Part shown: piece by piece, positions 1 to 7,100 of the stretch
Position numbering within the stretch: position 1 is the stretch's first letter
How the letters are laid out: every line of letters starts with the position of its first letter
Assembly: GCA_029859485.1 (NCBI GenBank)
Contig: JAOUDB010000127.1
Location: forward strand, 1 to 7,215
Reading direction: 5' to 3'
DNA length: 7,215 nucleotides
DNA from: Desulfuromonadales bacterium
GTDB taxonomy: Bacteria > Desulfobacterota > Desulfuromonadia > Desulfuromonadales > BM103
Made by a program: the position numbers and the translations under genes
Notes under the pieces: generated by a model
Seen by the model: only the letters and a program-made list of their open reading frames with translations
What the model was told of the DNA's origin: nothing
The model's database searches: none

Positions 1-40
1 ACAGGGTAACGCCCAACATTAAAATTAAAACAAAACGCAT
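1..40 (-). CDS. Start of an exported protein gene, cut by the left edge
   Basis: Only the first 13 codons are inside the window. They read MRFVLILMLGVTL, a short positive start followed by a hydrophobic run, which is how a Sec signal peptide or an N-terminal membrane anchor begins. The ATG (38-40) is preceded by an AGGAG ribosome binding site at 47-51 with a six-base spacer, so the start is well supported even though the product cannot be identified. The gene reads in the same direction as all others here. A candidate promoter lies about 100 bases upstream (153-180), suggesting it may be transcribed on its own rather than from the thioesterase gene. Confidence 0.7.
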   Translation of the reverse strand, partial: MRFVLILMLGVTL

Positions 41-87
41 GTGTTTCTCCTGAAAATGCAGACATCAGATTGGGTAGCGCCAAGATC

Positions 88-105
88 AAGCTTTCACAAA
101 AGCTT
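88..105 (-). other. Small AT-rich hairpin in the putative leader of the left-edge gene
   Basis: AAGCTTT (88-94) and AAAGCTT (99-105) are perfect inverted repeats separated by CACA, forming a 7-bp stem with a 4-base loop. It lies between the candidate promoter and the start codon at 40. There is no U-run after it, so it does not look like a terminator. It may be a leader structure or chance. Confidence 0.3.
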
Positions 106-152
106 TGCTGCCCTCTGAAATAACGACGAGGCATAAATACTTACGCCAGTCA

Positions 153-180
153 ATCATACTTCAAAAGCTCTAACCTTCAA
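153..180 (-). promoter_or_regulatory. Candidate sigma70 promoter for the left-edge gene
   Basis: Read on the minus strand, TTGAAG (175-180) and TATGAT (153-158) sit 16 bases apart, close to the -35 and -10 consensus. Initiation would fall near position 146, giving a leader of roughly 100 bases before the ATG at 40. This is a by-eye match in AT-rich DNA and has no experimental support. Confidence 0.4.
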
Positions 181-316
181 GCCCTGAAAAACTTAATTAT
201 CTGAGAAACGTTGTAATCCTAAGCGGTTGAAAAATTGTAAACGTCTCATTGTCGGGAGCTAAAATCTGGCACATAAAGTTAACAAGTCTTCATCCCCTGC
301 TCGGGAGCAGACGAAA

Positions 317-799
317 TCAGGTCATAGAGGTCTTTTTAAGTTTCTCCAAGTATTCGTCTTTAAATGCTCGCCGCATCTTCGCAGCCTGGTCTCGCTGCTT
401 CTCATCCTCTGTTTCAGGGACATAAGGTGGGATCGCTTTCGGTTTCCCTTCCTCCATAGCCACCATAGTGAAATAGCAGTGATTAGTCTGTCGTCTTTCC
501 CGAGTTCTGATATTCTCAGCGATGACTTCCACACTAATCACCATGGAAGAACGTCCTGCCGTGTCAATGCGAGCAATAAAAGAGACCAGTTCTCCGACAT
601 GAATTGGCTTACGAAACTCAACTAAACCGACCGAAACTGTGACCACATAACTCGCAGAGTAACGTGACGCACAAGCAAAGGCTGCTTCATCAAGAAACTT
701 AAGGATTGTCCCACCATGCACATTGCCAGAGAAATTTGCCATCTCCGGGGTCATTAAAACCGTCATGGTCAACTCGGTTGATTTGTTCTGTTGAGACAT
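317..799 (-). CDS. Acyl-CoA thioesterase, single hotdog domain (YciA/ACOT type)
   Basis: The product is a 160-residue cytoplasmic enzyme expected to hydrolyse acyl-CoA thioesters to free acid and CoA. The hotdog signature is clear: GNVHGGTILKFLDEAA at residues 25-40 is the loop plus central helix typical of the acyl-CoA thioester hydrolase family, and Asp37 aligns by motif with the catalytic acid of ACOT7-like enzymes (inferred). Conserved strands follow (VGLVEFRKPIHVGE around 57-70; then the SSMVISVEV segment). The C-terminus (from about 125) is a charged helical tail (EDEKQRDQAAKMRRAF...). The length fits single-domain family members, which work as oligomers; doubled hotdog enzymes are about twice as long. 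The ATG at 797-799 follows AAGGAG at 804-809 with a short four-base spacer. Substrate chain length cannot be read from sequence. The gene sits 23 bases downstream of a small open frame and has no evident functional link to its neighbours. Confidence 0.9.
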   Translation of the reverse strand: MSQQNKSTELTMTVLMTPEMANFSGNVHGGTILKFLDEAAFACASRYSASYVVTVSVGLVEFRKPIHVGELVSFIARIDTAGRSSMVISVEVIAENIRTRERRQTNHCYFTMVAMEEGKPKAIPPYVPETEDEKQRDQAAKMRRAFKDEYLEKLKKTSMT

Positions 800-822
800 A
801 TCTCTCCTTCAAGGCAAACAGC

Positions 823-960
823 TCAAGCTTTATTTTCACTTTTCCAGATTTTTTTCATCTTCTCCGGATCAGCAACATAGTCATAACCGAAAACAATGTC
901 CATCTTGCCCATAATGCTGTGTACCCATCCGGGGGCGATCACAACAAAGCTACTATTCAC
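823..960 (-). CDS. Unrecognised 45-codon open frame or remnant of a gene
   Basis: From a GTG at 958-960 the frame reads 45 codons to TGA at 823-825, including PGWVHSIMGKMDIVFGYDY followed by a lysine-rich end (PEKMKKIWKSENKA). The composition resembles real protein: a hydrophobic, aromatic and Gly-containing stretch, then a charged helical tail. I do not recognise the family. The frame stays open upstream to about 999, where TAA (1000-1002) closes it, and no ATG precedes the GTG in that stretch. No well-spaced ribosome binding site precedes the GTG. Two readings are possible: a small gene started weakly at GTG, or the 3' end of a gene whose front has been lost. It ends 23 bases before the thioesterase start and reads in the same direction, so it could be co-transcribed with it. 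Confidence 0.35.
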   Translation of the reverse strand: MNSSFVVIAPGWVHSIMGKMDIVFGYDYVADPEKMKKIWKSENKA

Positions 961-1032
961 GGAGGCTTCATTCCCTAGACGTTGATTTTCGCGACCTGTT
1001 TACCGGCCTCTCAATCTTTAATCCTCTTGAAA

Positions 1033-1635
1033 TCAATAACCAGCAGGAGCCTTGACAACAATATACGTCACATTCCCGCCAGAATAGGCCCGTGAATACC
1101 AATCATTATCACAGCGATAGTAGGTGACACCGTTAACATGAACAGTAGTTGACGTGCATGAAAGCGAGCGAAACGTTGCATAAGTTATACTCGTGCCAAC
1201 CCTGTAACGATAACGATCGTTATACCAGTCACGCCGATCATCTCGCACATCATCTCCGTAGTCCTGCCAGTCTTCACGTCTCTCCTTGCGAGCGTCCCGT
1301 ATGTCATCTTGCCGGTCGCCACGATTGTCTTGCATTTCGCTACGCCGATCACTACGATTGTCCTGCATCTCGCCACGCTGAGCGCCACGATTGTCTTGCC
1401 TGCTACCGCGATTATCAGAAAGGCTGCTGCGATTGCCTCCACGCTGACCACTCGGTGCCTGATGACTGCGAACCGAACCGCCAGAGGCTGGCCCACTTCG
1501 AGAGAAGCTTCTGCCGCCTCCGCCTCGACCGCCACCACCGCCACCACGACGCGCCTCAACTTCGGCCACAACAAACAGCAAAGCTACCAAACAAGCACAT
1601 CCAGCGATCACCAATTGCCACTTCCTTTTCATCAT
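1033..1635 (-). CDS. Secreted Gly/Arg-rich protein with DUF6515-like C-terminus
   Basis: The 200-residue product has an N-terminal export signal (MMKRKW, then a hydrophobic run to about residue 24, with a likely cut after VEA at 26-28). An IAGC at residues 10-13 resembles a lipobox, but the hydrophobic stretch before it is short and continues after it, so a standard signal peptide is more likely. Residues 29-50 are a Gly/Arg/Ser tract of RGGGG type, and residues 50-85 are a low-complexity linker. About 80-112 holds three tandem 11-residue repeats beginning QDNR, and 112-145 is dense in Asp and Arg. The C-terminal domain (about 146-200) contains Cys160 and Cys175, TYYRCDNDWY, and ends in YIVVKAPAGY. 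It resembles DUF6515-type envelope proteins (moderate confidence from motif memory). Its ATG overlaps the DUF2092 stop (ATGA), with AAGGAGGT at 1641-1648, so the two are translationally coupled. Either of two adjacent ATGs could start it. Function is unknown; it is probably periplasmic or surface exposed. Confidence 0.8.
   Translation of the reverse strand: MMKRKWQLVIAGCACLVALLFVVAEVEARRGGGGGGRGGGGRSFSRSGPASGGSVRSHQAPSGQRGGNRSSLSDNRGSRQDNRGAQRGEMQDNRSDRRSEMQDNRGDRQDDIRDARKERREDWQDYGDDVRDDRRDWYNDRYRYRVGTSITYATFRSLSCTSTTVHVNGVTYYRCDNDWYSRAYSGGNVTYIVVKAPAGY
1300..1398 (-). repeat. Three tandem 33-bp repeats coding for 11-residue QDNR units
   Basis: On the plus strand the segment acgattgtcytg recurs at 1321, 1354 and 1387, exactly 33 bases apart. 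In the encoded protein these are QDNRGAQRGEM, QDNRSDRRSEM and QDNRGDRQDDI. DNA identity is high at the unit start and weaker toward its end, which suggests an in-frame duplication that has since diverged. The unit is rich in alternating acidic and basic residues. Confidence 0.8.
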
Positions 1636-2438
1636 GGCTGACCTCCTTCCGATTGCATCTCAACATCTACCACCGCGAAGGGAATGCGTTCCGACTTCTC
1701 GGAAGGTGTGTAAGTAAAGGTCTCGTCACTTAGCTTTGGAGCTGTTTCCCACTCCATAAACTGCCCCCAGAATTGAGGCTGACCTTCCTCATTTTTATAC
1801 GTGATGATAATTCTGCGCGGCAAAGGTTCATCGCCCTGAGGGATCCAGATCTGGAAATCAACCTTGTCATTACGCATGGCGAGGTGATCACAGAGTACGC
1901 CTGCCAACATCGACTCATCAACATATATCCCGGACTCTATCTTGGCAGTCAGCACAGAGCCTGGATCACTCACGAAAAAATCTCTTAAGGGGATTGGTCT
2001 CTGAAGCTCCTCAGCGAGAAAGTCGAGGGCGTCATCGATTTCGCCTTTGAACGGGGCCTTGGCATAAACCGCTTCCTCGGGGTTAGATAGCACGACCTCC
2101 TTGCCGTCATAGACAACGCTGCCATGAACTCCATCCCTGCGGACAAAATCAACCCGAAAATGATTCGGGCGTTGAATCGTGACGTCCTGATGGGAGCCGA
2201 ACTCTATCTTCTGACCCGTCTCTTGCAACACATCGAAGCCGAATTCGGCAGTCACCTGAAACTGTTTAAGTTTGGCAAGATAGTCCATAGAACGGTTGAA
2301 AATCTCCAGGACCTCTTCTTCTATAACATTAGCCTTCTGGTCCGTTGACGCCGGCTCTGCGGCATTGGCCTTTGGCAGGCCTGTGAGCCCTAAAAACAGA
2401 ACGAGTAACAGGAAGCAACTTCGGGATACTACAGACAT
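1632..2438 (-). CDS. DUF2092 family periplasmic protein
   Basis: The 268-residue product begins with a clear Sec signal peptide (MSVVSRSCFLLLVLFLGLTG) with a likely cut after ANA at residues 24-26. The mature part matches what I know of DUF2092: an N-terminal helix (VLEIFNRSMDYLAKLKQF), strands with the RPNHFRVDF segment, a VVYDGKEVVLSNPEEAVYA segment, LCDHLAMRNDKVDFQIWI, and PLPRRIIITYKNEEGQPQFW. The family is thought to share the open beta-sheet fold of lipoprotein carriers such as LolA, which suggests binding of a lipid or hydrophobic ligand, but no activity is established. I chose the ATG at 2436-2438 because AGGAG (2446-2450) lies seven bases before it and the signal peptide starts there; a TTG in frame at 2460-2462 would put that site inside the gene. 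The gene is first in a two-gene operon and its stop overlaps the next start by four bases. Confidence 0.85.
   Translation of the reverse strand: MSVVSRSCFLLLVLFLGLTGLPKANAAEPASTDQKANVIEEEVLEIFNRSMDYLAKLKQFQVTAEFGFDVLQETGQKIEFGSHQDVTIQRPNHFRVDFVRRDGVHGSVVYDGKEVVLSNPEEAVYAKAPFKGEIDDALDFLAEELQRPIPLRDFFVSDPGSVLTAKIESGIYVDESMLAGVLCDHLAMRNDKVDFQIWIPQGDEPLPRRIIITYKNEEGQPQFWGQFMEWETAPKLSDETFTYTPSEKSERIPFAVVDVEMQSEGGQP
1641..1648 (-). promoter_or_regulatory. Strong ribosome binding site inside the DUF2092 gene end
   Basis: AAGGAGGT on the minus strand lies five bases before the first ATG (1633-1635) and eight before the second (1630-1632). It is read as codons of the DUF2092 C-terminus (SEGGQP, stop) and drives the downstream Gly/Arg-rich protein. 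Confidence 0.8.
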
Positions 2439-2682
2439 CTTGATTCTCCTCTCAATTTCCAATGATTTGCAGACAGGCGTTTAGTCCCATGCCATTGTTT
2501 GTGAGTAGTGCAACAGCAAAAGCACGCTCAGTAAAAGACACGAATATAAATCCTTAATTTAAAACGTTGCAATGAATTGATAAACATCAGGCTCAGGATA
2601 CCGATTGCGATCCTTGACTGTCCCCATTTCCAAAGCTTCTGGCAACTTACTCTTTCATTGACATGACTATTCCCCAGTGAAC
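2439..2682. other. Intergenic region, 244 bases
   Basis: This gap lies between the outer-membrane channel gene and the DUF2092 operon. It contains the candidate promoter and the DUF2092 ribosome binding site. It also contains an isolated GGGGACAGTC on the minus strand (2616-2625), discussed as a finding. I see no intrinsic terminator after the channel gene, since no GC-rich hairpin followed by T-run is present, and no supported small gene. Confidence 0.6.
2543..2572 (-). promoter_or_regulatory. Candidate sigma70 promoter for the DUF2092 operon
   Basis: On the minus strand TTGCAA (2567-2572) and TATATT (2543-2548) are separated by 18 bases; shifting the -10 by one base (TTATAT) gives 17. The start would lie near 2535, leaving a leader of about 100 bases. 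The match is good for a by-eye call and falls in the only sizeable gap before the gene. Confidence 0.45.
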
Positions 2683-4116
2683 TCAGTTAACAGTCTGAAT
2701 GGAATCTGAAGTTAACTCAACAGTCTCCTGATCAGCAATATCAATCCAACCGCCACCCATGGCCCGATAAACGTCGACCAGGCTCGTCAGCACAGCAGCC
2801 TGGGTTTGCACATAGTCAAGTTGGCCGGAGAAGAGGCTCCGATTAGCGTCGAGCACCTGCAGGTAGCCGGTGGTGCCGGCGTCGTACTGGTAAACGGCCA
2901 ACCTTGCATAGGTTTGCAGGGCGCCGACCCTGCGCCCCTTGGCGGCCTGGGTTTCGCGCCCTTTGGTGGTTGCCACCAGGGCATCTTCCACATCACGGAA
3001 ACCAGCAATGATTGACTGTTGATAACGGTACAAAGCTTCACGCTGAGAAGCCTCAGCGGTCATGACCTGGCCTTCGATCGCCCCGAAGGTAAAGATGGGC
3101 GCCAAAACGTCGCCGCCGACCTCCCAGATTGCCGACGGCCCTTCGAACAAATCATTGGAGTGGATACTGGCCGTTCCATAACTGCCTGTCAGCGCTAAGC
3201 GCGGGAAGTAGAGGGCACGAGCTGCACCGATCTGGGCGTTGGCGGCAATTAATGTCTGCTCGGCTTGGATGATGTCGGGTCGCTGCTCAAGCAGTTCCGA
3301 CGGGAGACCGGCTGGAATCTCCGGTACGGTCAGCTCGTCAATCGTTTTACCTCGCGGAATGGACTGCGGATTGCGACCAAGCAGAACAGAGAGCAGGTGC
3401 TCCTGCTGGGAGACCAGACTTTCCAGTTGTGGAATAGCCTGGCGGGCATCTTCATATTCCGATTCGACCTGACTCACCTCGACCTGCGAAACAGTGCCAT
3501 GAAGATGCCGCAGGTTGAAGATACGCAACGACTCGGCATAGGCCTGTTCGGTCTCGCGAGCGATCACAAGTTGGCGATCGAGACCCCTCAGAGTCAGGTA
3601 ACTGCTGGCAACATTGCTCACCAACGTTAGCAGAACAGTACGGCGACCCGCCTCGCTGGCAAGGAGCTCGGCTTGAGCCGCTTCATTTAACCGACGTATT
3701 CTACCCCAAAGGTCAACTTCCCAAGTTGCGTTGAGCGCTCCCTGGTAGGTGCTGTAATCGTCGTTATTGCCGGGGAGCAAGCCTGTCTCCGTGTCTTTCT
3801 GCCGGAATGCGCTTGCCGAGGCGCCGATCTGCGGGAAGAACTCCGACCTTGTGGTTCGGTATTGGCCGAGGAACTGATCGACGCGGGCCGTTGCGGCCTT
3901 GATGTCCAGATTCTCGTTCAGCGCCCTAGTAATCAGTTCATCAAGGGCCGGGTCATTGAACTGCTGCCACCAGGCAGTGTTGACCAGTTCGGCCGCGGCG
4001 TCATAGGAGACCGTCCACGCTGAGGGAGTTTCGACGGTTGGCTTTACGTAATCGGGGCCAATGGTGCAGGCACACAGGAATAGGACGATAAGACCGGTAA
4101 ATAACAGGTTACGCAT
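2683..4116 (-). CDS. RND efflux outer-membrane factor lipoprotein (NodT/OprM type)
   Basis: The 477-residue product is the TolC-like exit channel of a tripartite efflux pump, forming a trimeric outer-membrane barrel with a long periplasmic helical tunnel. A lipoprotein signal precedes the lipobox LCAC, giving an acylated Cys17, followed by TIGPDYVKP, the usual start of this family. The two outer-membrane efflux repeats span roughly residues 50-245 and 275-455. Visible hallmarks are AWWQQFNDPALDELI (48-62), WEVDLWGRIRR (132-142), LPSELLEQRPDI (271-281), GAARALYFPRLALTGSYG (297-314) and GTTGYLQVLDANRSL (414-428). The length is normal for the family. I chose ATG at 4114-4116 because AAGGAGGT (4124-4131) is seven bases away; an in-frame GTG at 4123-4125 lies inside that site. 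The gene overlaps the pump gene by eight bases, so the two are surely one operon. Confidence 0.95.
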   Translation of the reverse strand: MRNLLFTGLIVLFLCACTIGPDYVKPTVETPSAWTVSYDAAAELVNTAWWQQFNDPALDELITRALNENLDIKAATARVDQFLGQYRTTRSEFFPQIGASASAFRQKDTETGLLPGNNDDYSTYQGALNATWEVDLWGRIRRLNEAAQAELLASEAGRRTVLLTLVSNVASSYLTLRGLDRQLVIARETEQAYAESLRIFNLRHLHGTVSQVEVSQVESEYEDARQAIPQLESLVSQQEHLLSVLLGRNPQSIPRGKTIDELTVPEIPAGLPSELLEQRPDIIQAEQTLIAANAQIGAARALYFPRLALTGSYGTASIHSNDLFEGPSAIWEVGGDVLAPIFTFGAIEGQVMTAEASQREALYRYQQSIIAGFRDVEDALVATTKGRETQAAKGRRVGALQTYARLAVYQYDAGTTGYLQVLDANRSLFSGQLDYVQTQAAVLTSLVDVYRAMGGGWIDIADQETVELTSDSIQTVN

Positions 4117-7100
4117 GATGGTCACCTCCTTCTTGAGGGGACGGCTCTAAAACAGCCTTCTTTTTACGGCTGAACAGCCCGGTGGCGTCCTCGAGTACAA
4201 CGAAAAACAGCGGTACGAAGAAGGAGGCAACACAGGTGGAGGCGAGCATGCCGCCAATGACCCCGGTCCCGATCGCGTGTAGACTATTAGCACCGGCGCC
4301 GGTGGCGATCGCCATCGGCACGCAGCCGAGGATAAAGGCCAGCGAGGTCATGACAATCGGTCTTAATCGAAGGCGAGCAGCCTCAATGGCCGCTTCGTTG
4401 ACTTCCATTCCGTTATGCAGGTTCTCCACGGCGAACTCAATAATCAGGATGGCGTTCTTGGCCGCCAGCCCAACCAGGGTGACCAGGCCGACCTGGAAAT
4501 AGACATCATTTTCCAGCCCTCGTCCCCATGTCAGCAGCAAGGCGCCGCAGACGGCGAAGGGGACAGCCATGACCACGCCGACTGGCAGCGACCATTTTTC
4601 ATACTGGGCCGCCAGGATCAGAAAGACCATAATCAAACCGAAGATGAAGGCCGAGCTTGAAGTTCCACCGGCCTTCTTCTCCTCGAACGCCTGACCGGAC
4701 CAGGAGAAACCGTAGCCGGAAGGAAGAACCTCGGCAGCAACTGCTTCCATGGCGGCAATTGCCTCCCCGCTGCTGTAACCAGGGGCCTGGTTGCCGGTCA
4801 GCTTGGCCGCCGGGAAGTTATTGAAGCGCGGCAGCAGACCGGGGCCGGCGACATAGCGGACCGTGGCCAGGGCCGTGAGCGGGATCATGCTGCCGTTGCT
4901 CGAACGGACATAAATCTGCTCAAAATCCATGGGTTGGTCGCGATATTCGGGCTGAGCCTGGATGACAACCTGCCAGATCCGGCCGAAATCGACGAACTGG
5001 GAAACAAAGGAGGAACCGAAATAGGCCTGCAGGGTCTGGTAGACGTCCGCAACCGGTACACCAAGTATTTCCGCGCGGGGGCGGTCGAGGTCGAAATAGA
5101 GTTGTTGCTCCGACGCGGAGAAGGTCGTGGAGACGGCGGTCAAGGTCTTGTTCTCGCGGGCTTTGGCAACAAAGTCCTTGGTCACCTTGTCCAGCTCCTG
5201 CGGGCTGCCACCACCCATGCTCTGAATATAAAACTCGAAACCGCCGGTGGTTCCCAGACCCGGTATCGATGGAGGATTCAAGGGGAAGATTATACTCTCC
5301 TTGATGCCACCAAGTTGCTTGTGCATATCGGCAACCACTGCAAAAGCCGACTGAGTCTCTTCCTTGCGTTCCTCATACGGTTTTAGCGAGGCAAACATCA
5401 GTGCCGTGTTGGTCTTGTACTGGCTATCGATGATGCTGTAACCATCAATCTGGGCGACTGCATTCACCGACGGGTTGTCCAGCAGCATTTTGACGGCCTC
5501 ATCACTAGCGGCTGTGGTCCTCTCCAGGCTGGAGGCGTCGGGCATGATGCTGCCAACATAGATGTAGCCCTGATCCTCCACGGGGACGAAACTGCCCGGG
5601 ACAATACTGAACATGAAGACCGTGCCGGCCAGCACGCCTACGAACAGCAGCATACCGATCAGTTTGTGACCGATCAGCCAGCGGACTCCGCCCACATAGT
5701 GATCGGTCACCCAGGTAAAACCATTTTCAAACCACTTGAAAAAACCCTTCTTCTCATGCGTGCCCGGCTTGAGAATACGGGCCGCCAAAGCCGGTGAAAG
5801 GGTCAGCGCGACCACCCCGGAGATCACCATAGCGATGGCGATGGTGATGGCAAACTGCTTGTAGAGGGTTCCGGTCATGCCGCCGAGAAAGGCGACCGGG
5901 AGAAACACCGAGACCAGGACCAAAACAATAGCGATCAGTGCTCCGGCCAACTCCTCCATCGCCTTCACTGCCGCTTCCTTCGAGCTCATGCCGAGGGTTG
6001 CCATACTGTGCTCAACGCTTTCAACAACGATGATGGCATCATCGACCACTAGACCGATAGCCAGAATCATGCCGAACAGGGTGAGCATGTTAGTGGAAAA
6101 ACCGAGCATGTAGATGCCGATGTAGGTACCGACGATGCAGATCGGCACGGCTATGATCGGAATGATGGTAGCGCGAAAGCTCTGCAGGAAGAGGAAGACC
6201 ACCAGCACCACCAGAATAACCGCTTCGAAGAAGGTGTGCACGACCTTTTCGATGGAGGCTTTGGTAAACGTGCTGGTGTCGAGCACGATATTGTATTTAA
6301 GACCGTCTGGAAAGCTCGGCTGGATCTGGTCGATCAGGGCACGGACATTGGCCGAGGTTTCAATGGCGTTAGCCCCGGGCTGCTGGTAGACAATAATAGC
6401 GGCCGAAGTTTTACCGTCGACCTTGGCCCGCAGCGAGTAATCCTTGGAGCCCAGTGCGGCGTAACCAACATCCTTGAGACGGACAATGGCTGCACCTTGT
6501 TCGTCGGTACGAAGGATGATCTCGTCAAACTCAGCCGGCTTGGTGAGCATCCCCTGAGAGGTGACCACGAAGCTCTGTTGGGTCCCCTCCGTGGTCGGGT
6601 TCTTACCTATCGAGCCGACGCCGAAGGCCTGGTTCTGTCCTGCTATGGCATTGGAGACGTCCTTGGCGGTCAGTCCCATCTGCGCCAGACGGTCAGGCTT
6701 GAGCCAGATGCGCATGGCAACATCAGGGACCGGAAACATACTTGAGAGGTTTGCTCCTGGAATACGCTTGATGGCATCTAGCAGGTAGAGGTTGACGTAG
6801 TTGCCCAGATAGGTTGAGTCGTAGCGGTCATCCTCAGAGTAGAAGCTTATGACCATCATGAAGGCGTTGGAACGCTTCTGCACGATGACCCCCTGCTTGG
6901 CAACCACCTCGGGTAGCTGAGAATTGGCCTGGCTGACGCGATTCTGCACGTTGACCTGGGCCAGGTCCGGATCGGTCCCCGGATCGAAGGTCACGGTCAG
7001 GGTCATGTTGCCGGACGACGAACTGGTCGAGAGCATGTAGCTCATGTCATCGACACCATTGACCTGCGCCTCGATCGGCGCTGCCACCGTGTTGGCAACA

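Larger units (their letters stand above)
41..316. other. Intergenic region, 276 bases
   Basis: This AT-rich gap separates the thioesterase stop from the next start. It contains the candidate promoter and small hairpin listed separately. A short palindrome at 297-310 (CTGCTCGGGAGCAG) lies just past the thioesterase stop. It could form a 5-bp stem with a 4-base loop, but it is not followed by a T-run on the minus strand, so I do not call it an intrinsic terminator. The only open frames are very short, including a 23-codon ATG frame overlapping the candidate -10, and I cannot support them as genes. Confidence 0.6.

Noticed and set aside
91..159. 23-codon ATG frame starting MIDWRKYLCLVV
   Set aside because: It overlaps the candidate -10 element, has no proper ribosome binding site, and is too short to judge.
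206..216. AAACGTTGTAA at 206-216 nearly matching AAACGTTGCAA at 2562-2572
   Set aside because: A 10 of 11 match between two AT-rich gaps is weak. One copy overlaps a presumed -35 box and the other is not placed at the same distance from a promoter, so a shared operator is not supported.
297..310. Palindrome CTGCTCGGGAGCAG after the thioesterase as an intrinsic terminator
   Set aside because: The stem is short and the following minus-strand bases (GGGGATGAAG) are not T-rich.
706..978. Plus-strand 90-codon open frame crossing the thioesterase start
   Set aside because: It overlaps the thioesterase N-terminus antisense and the small minus-strand frame, and its sequence has no recognisable character.
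1149..1733. Plus-strand open frame rich in His, Cys and Arg
   Set aside because: Its composition is what the reverse of the Asp/Arg and Gly-rich repeat gene gives; it also crosses two real genes.
4934..5386. A 150-codon plus-strand open frame
   Set aside because: It is antisense to the pump's second periplasmic half, which carries clear family motifs; no independent sign of coding.
6236..6745. A 169-codon plus-strand open frame
   Set aside because: It lies entirely antisense to the well-supported pump gene, its translation resembles no protein I know, and GC-rich coding DNA commonly leaves such open antisense frames.
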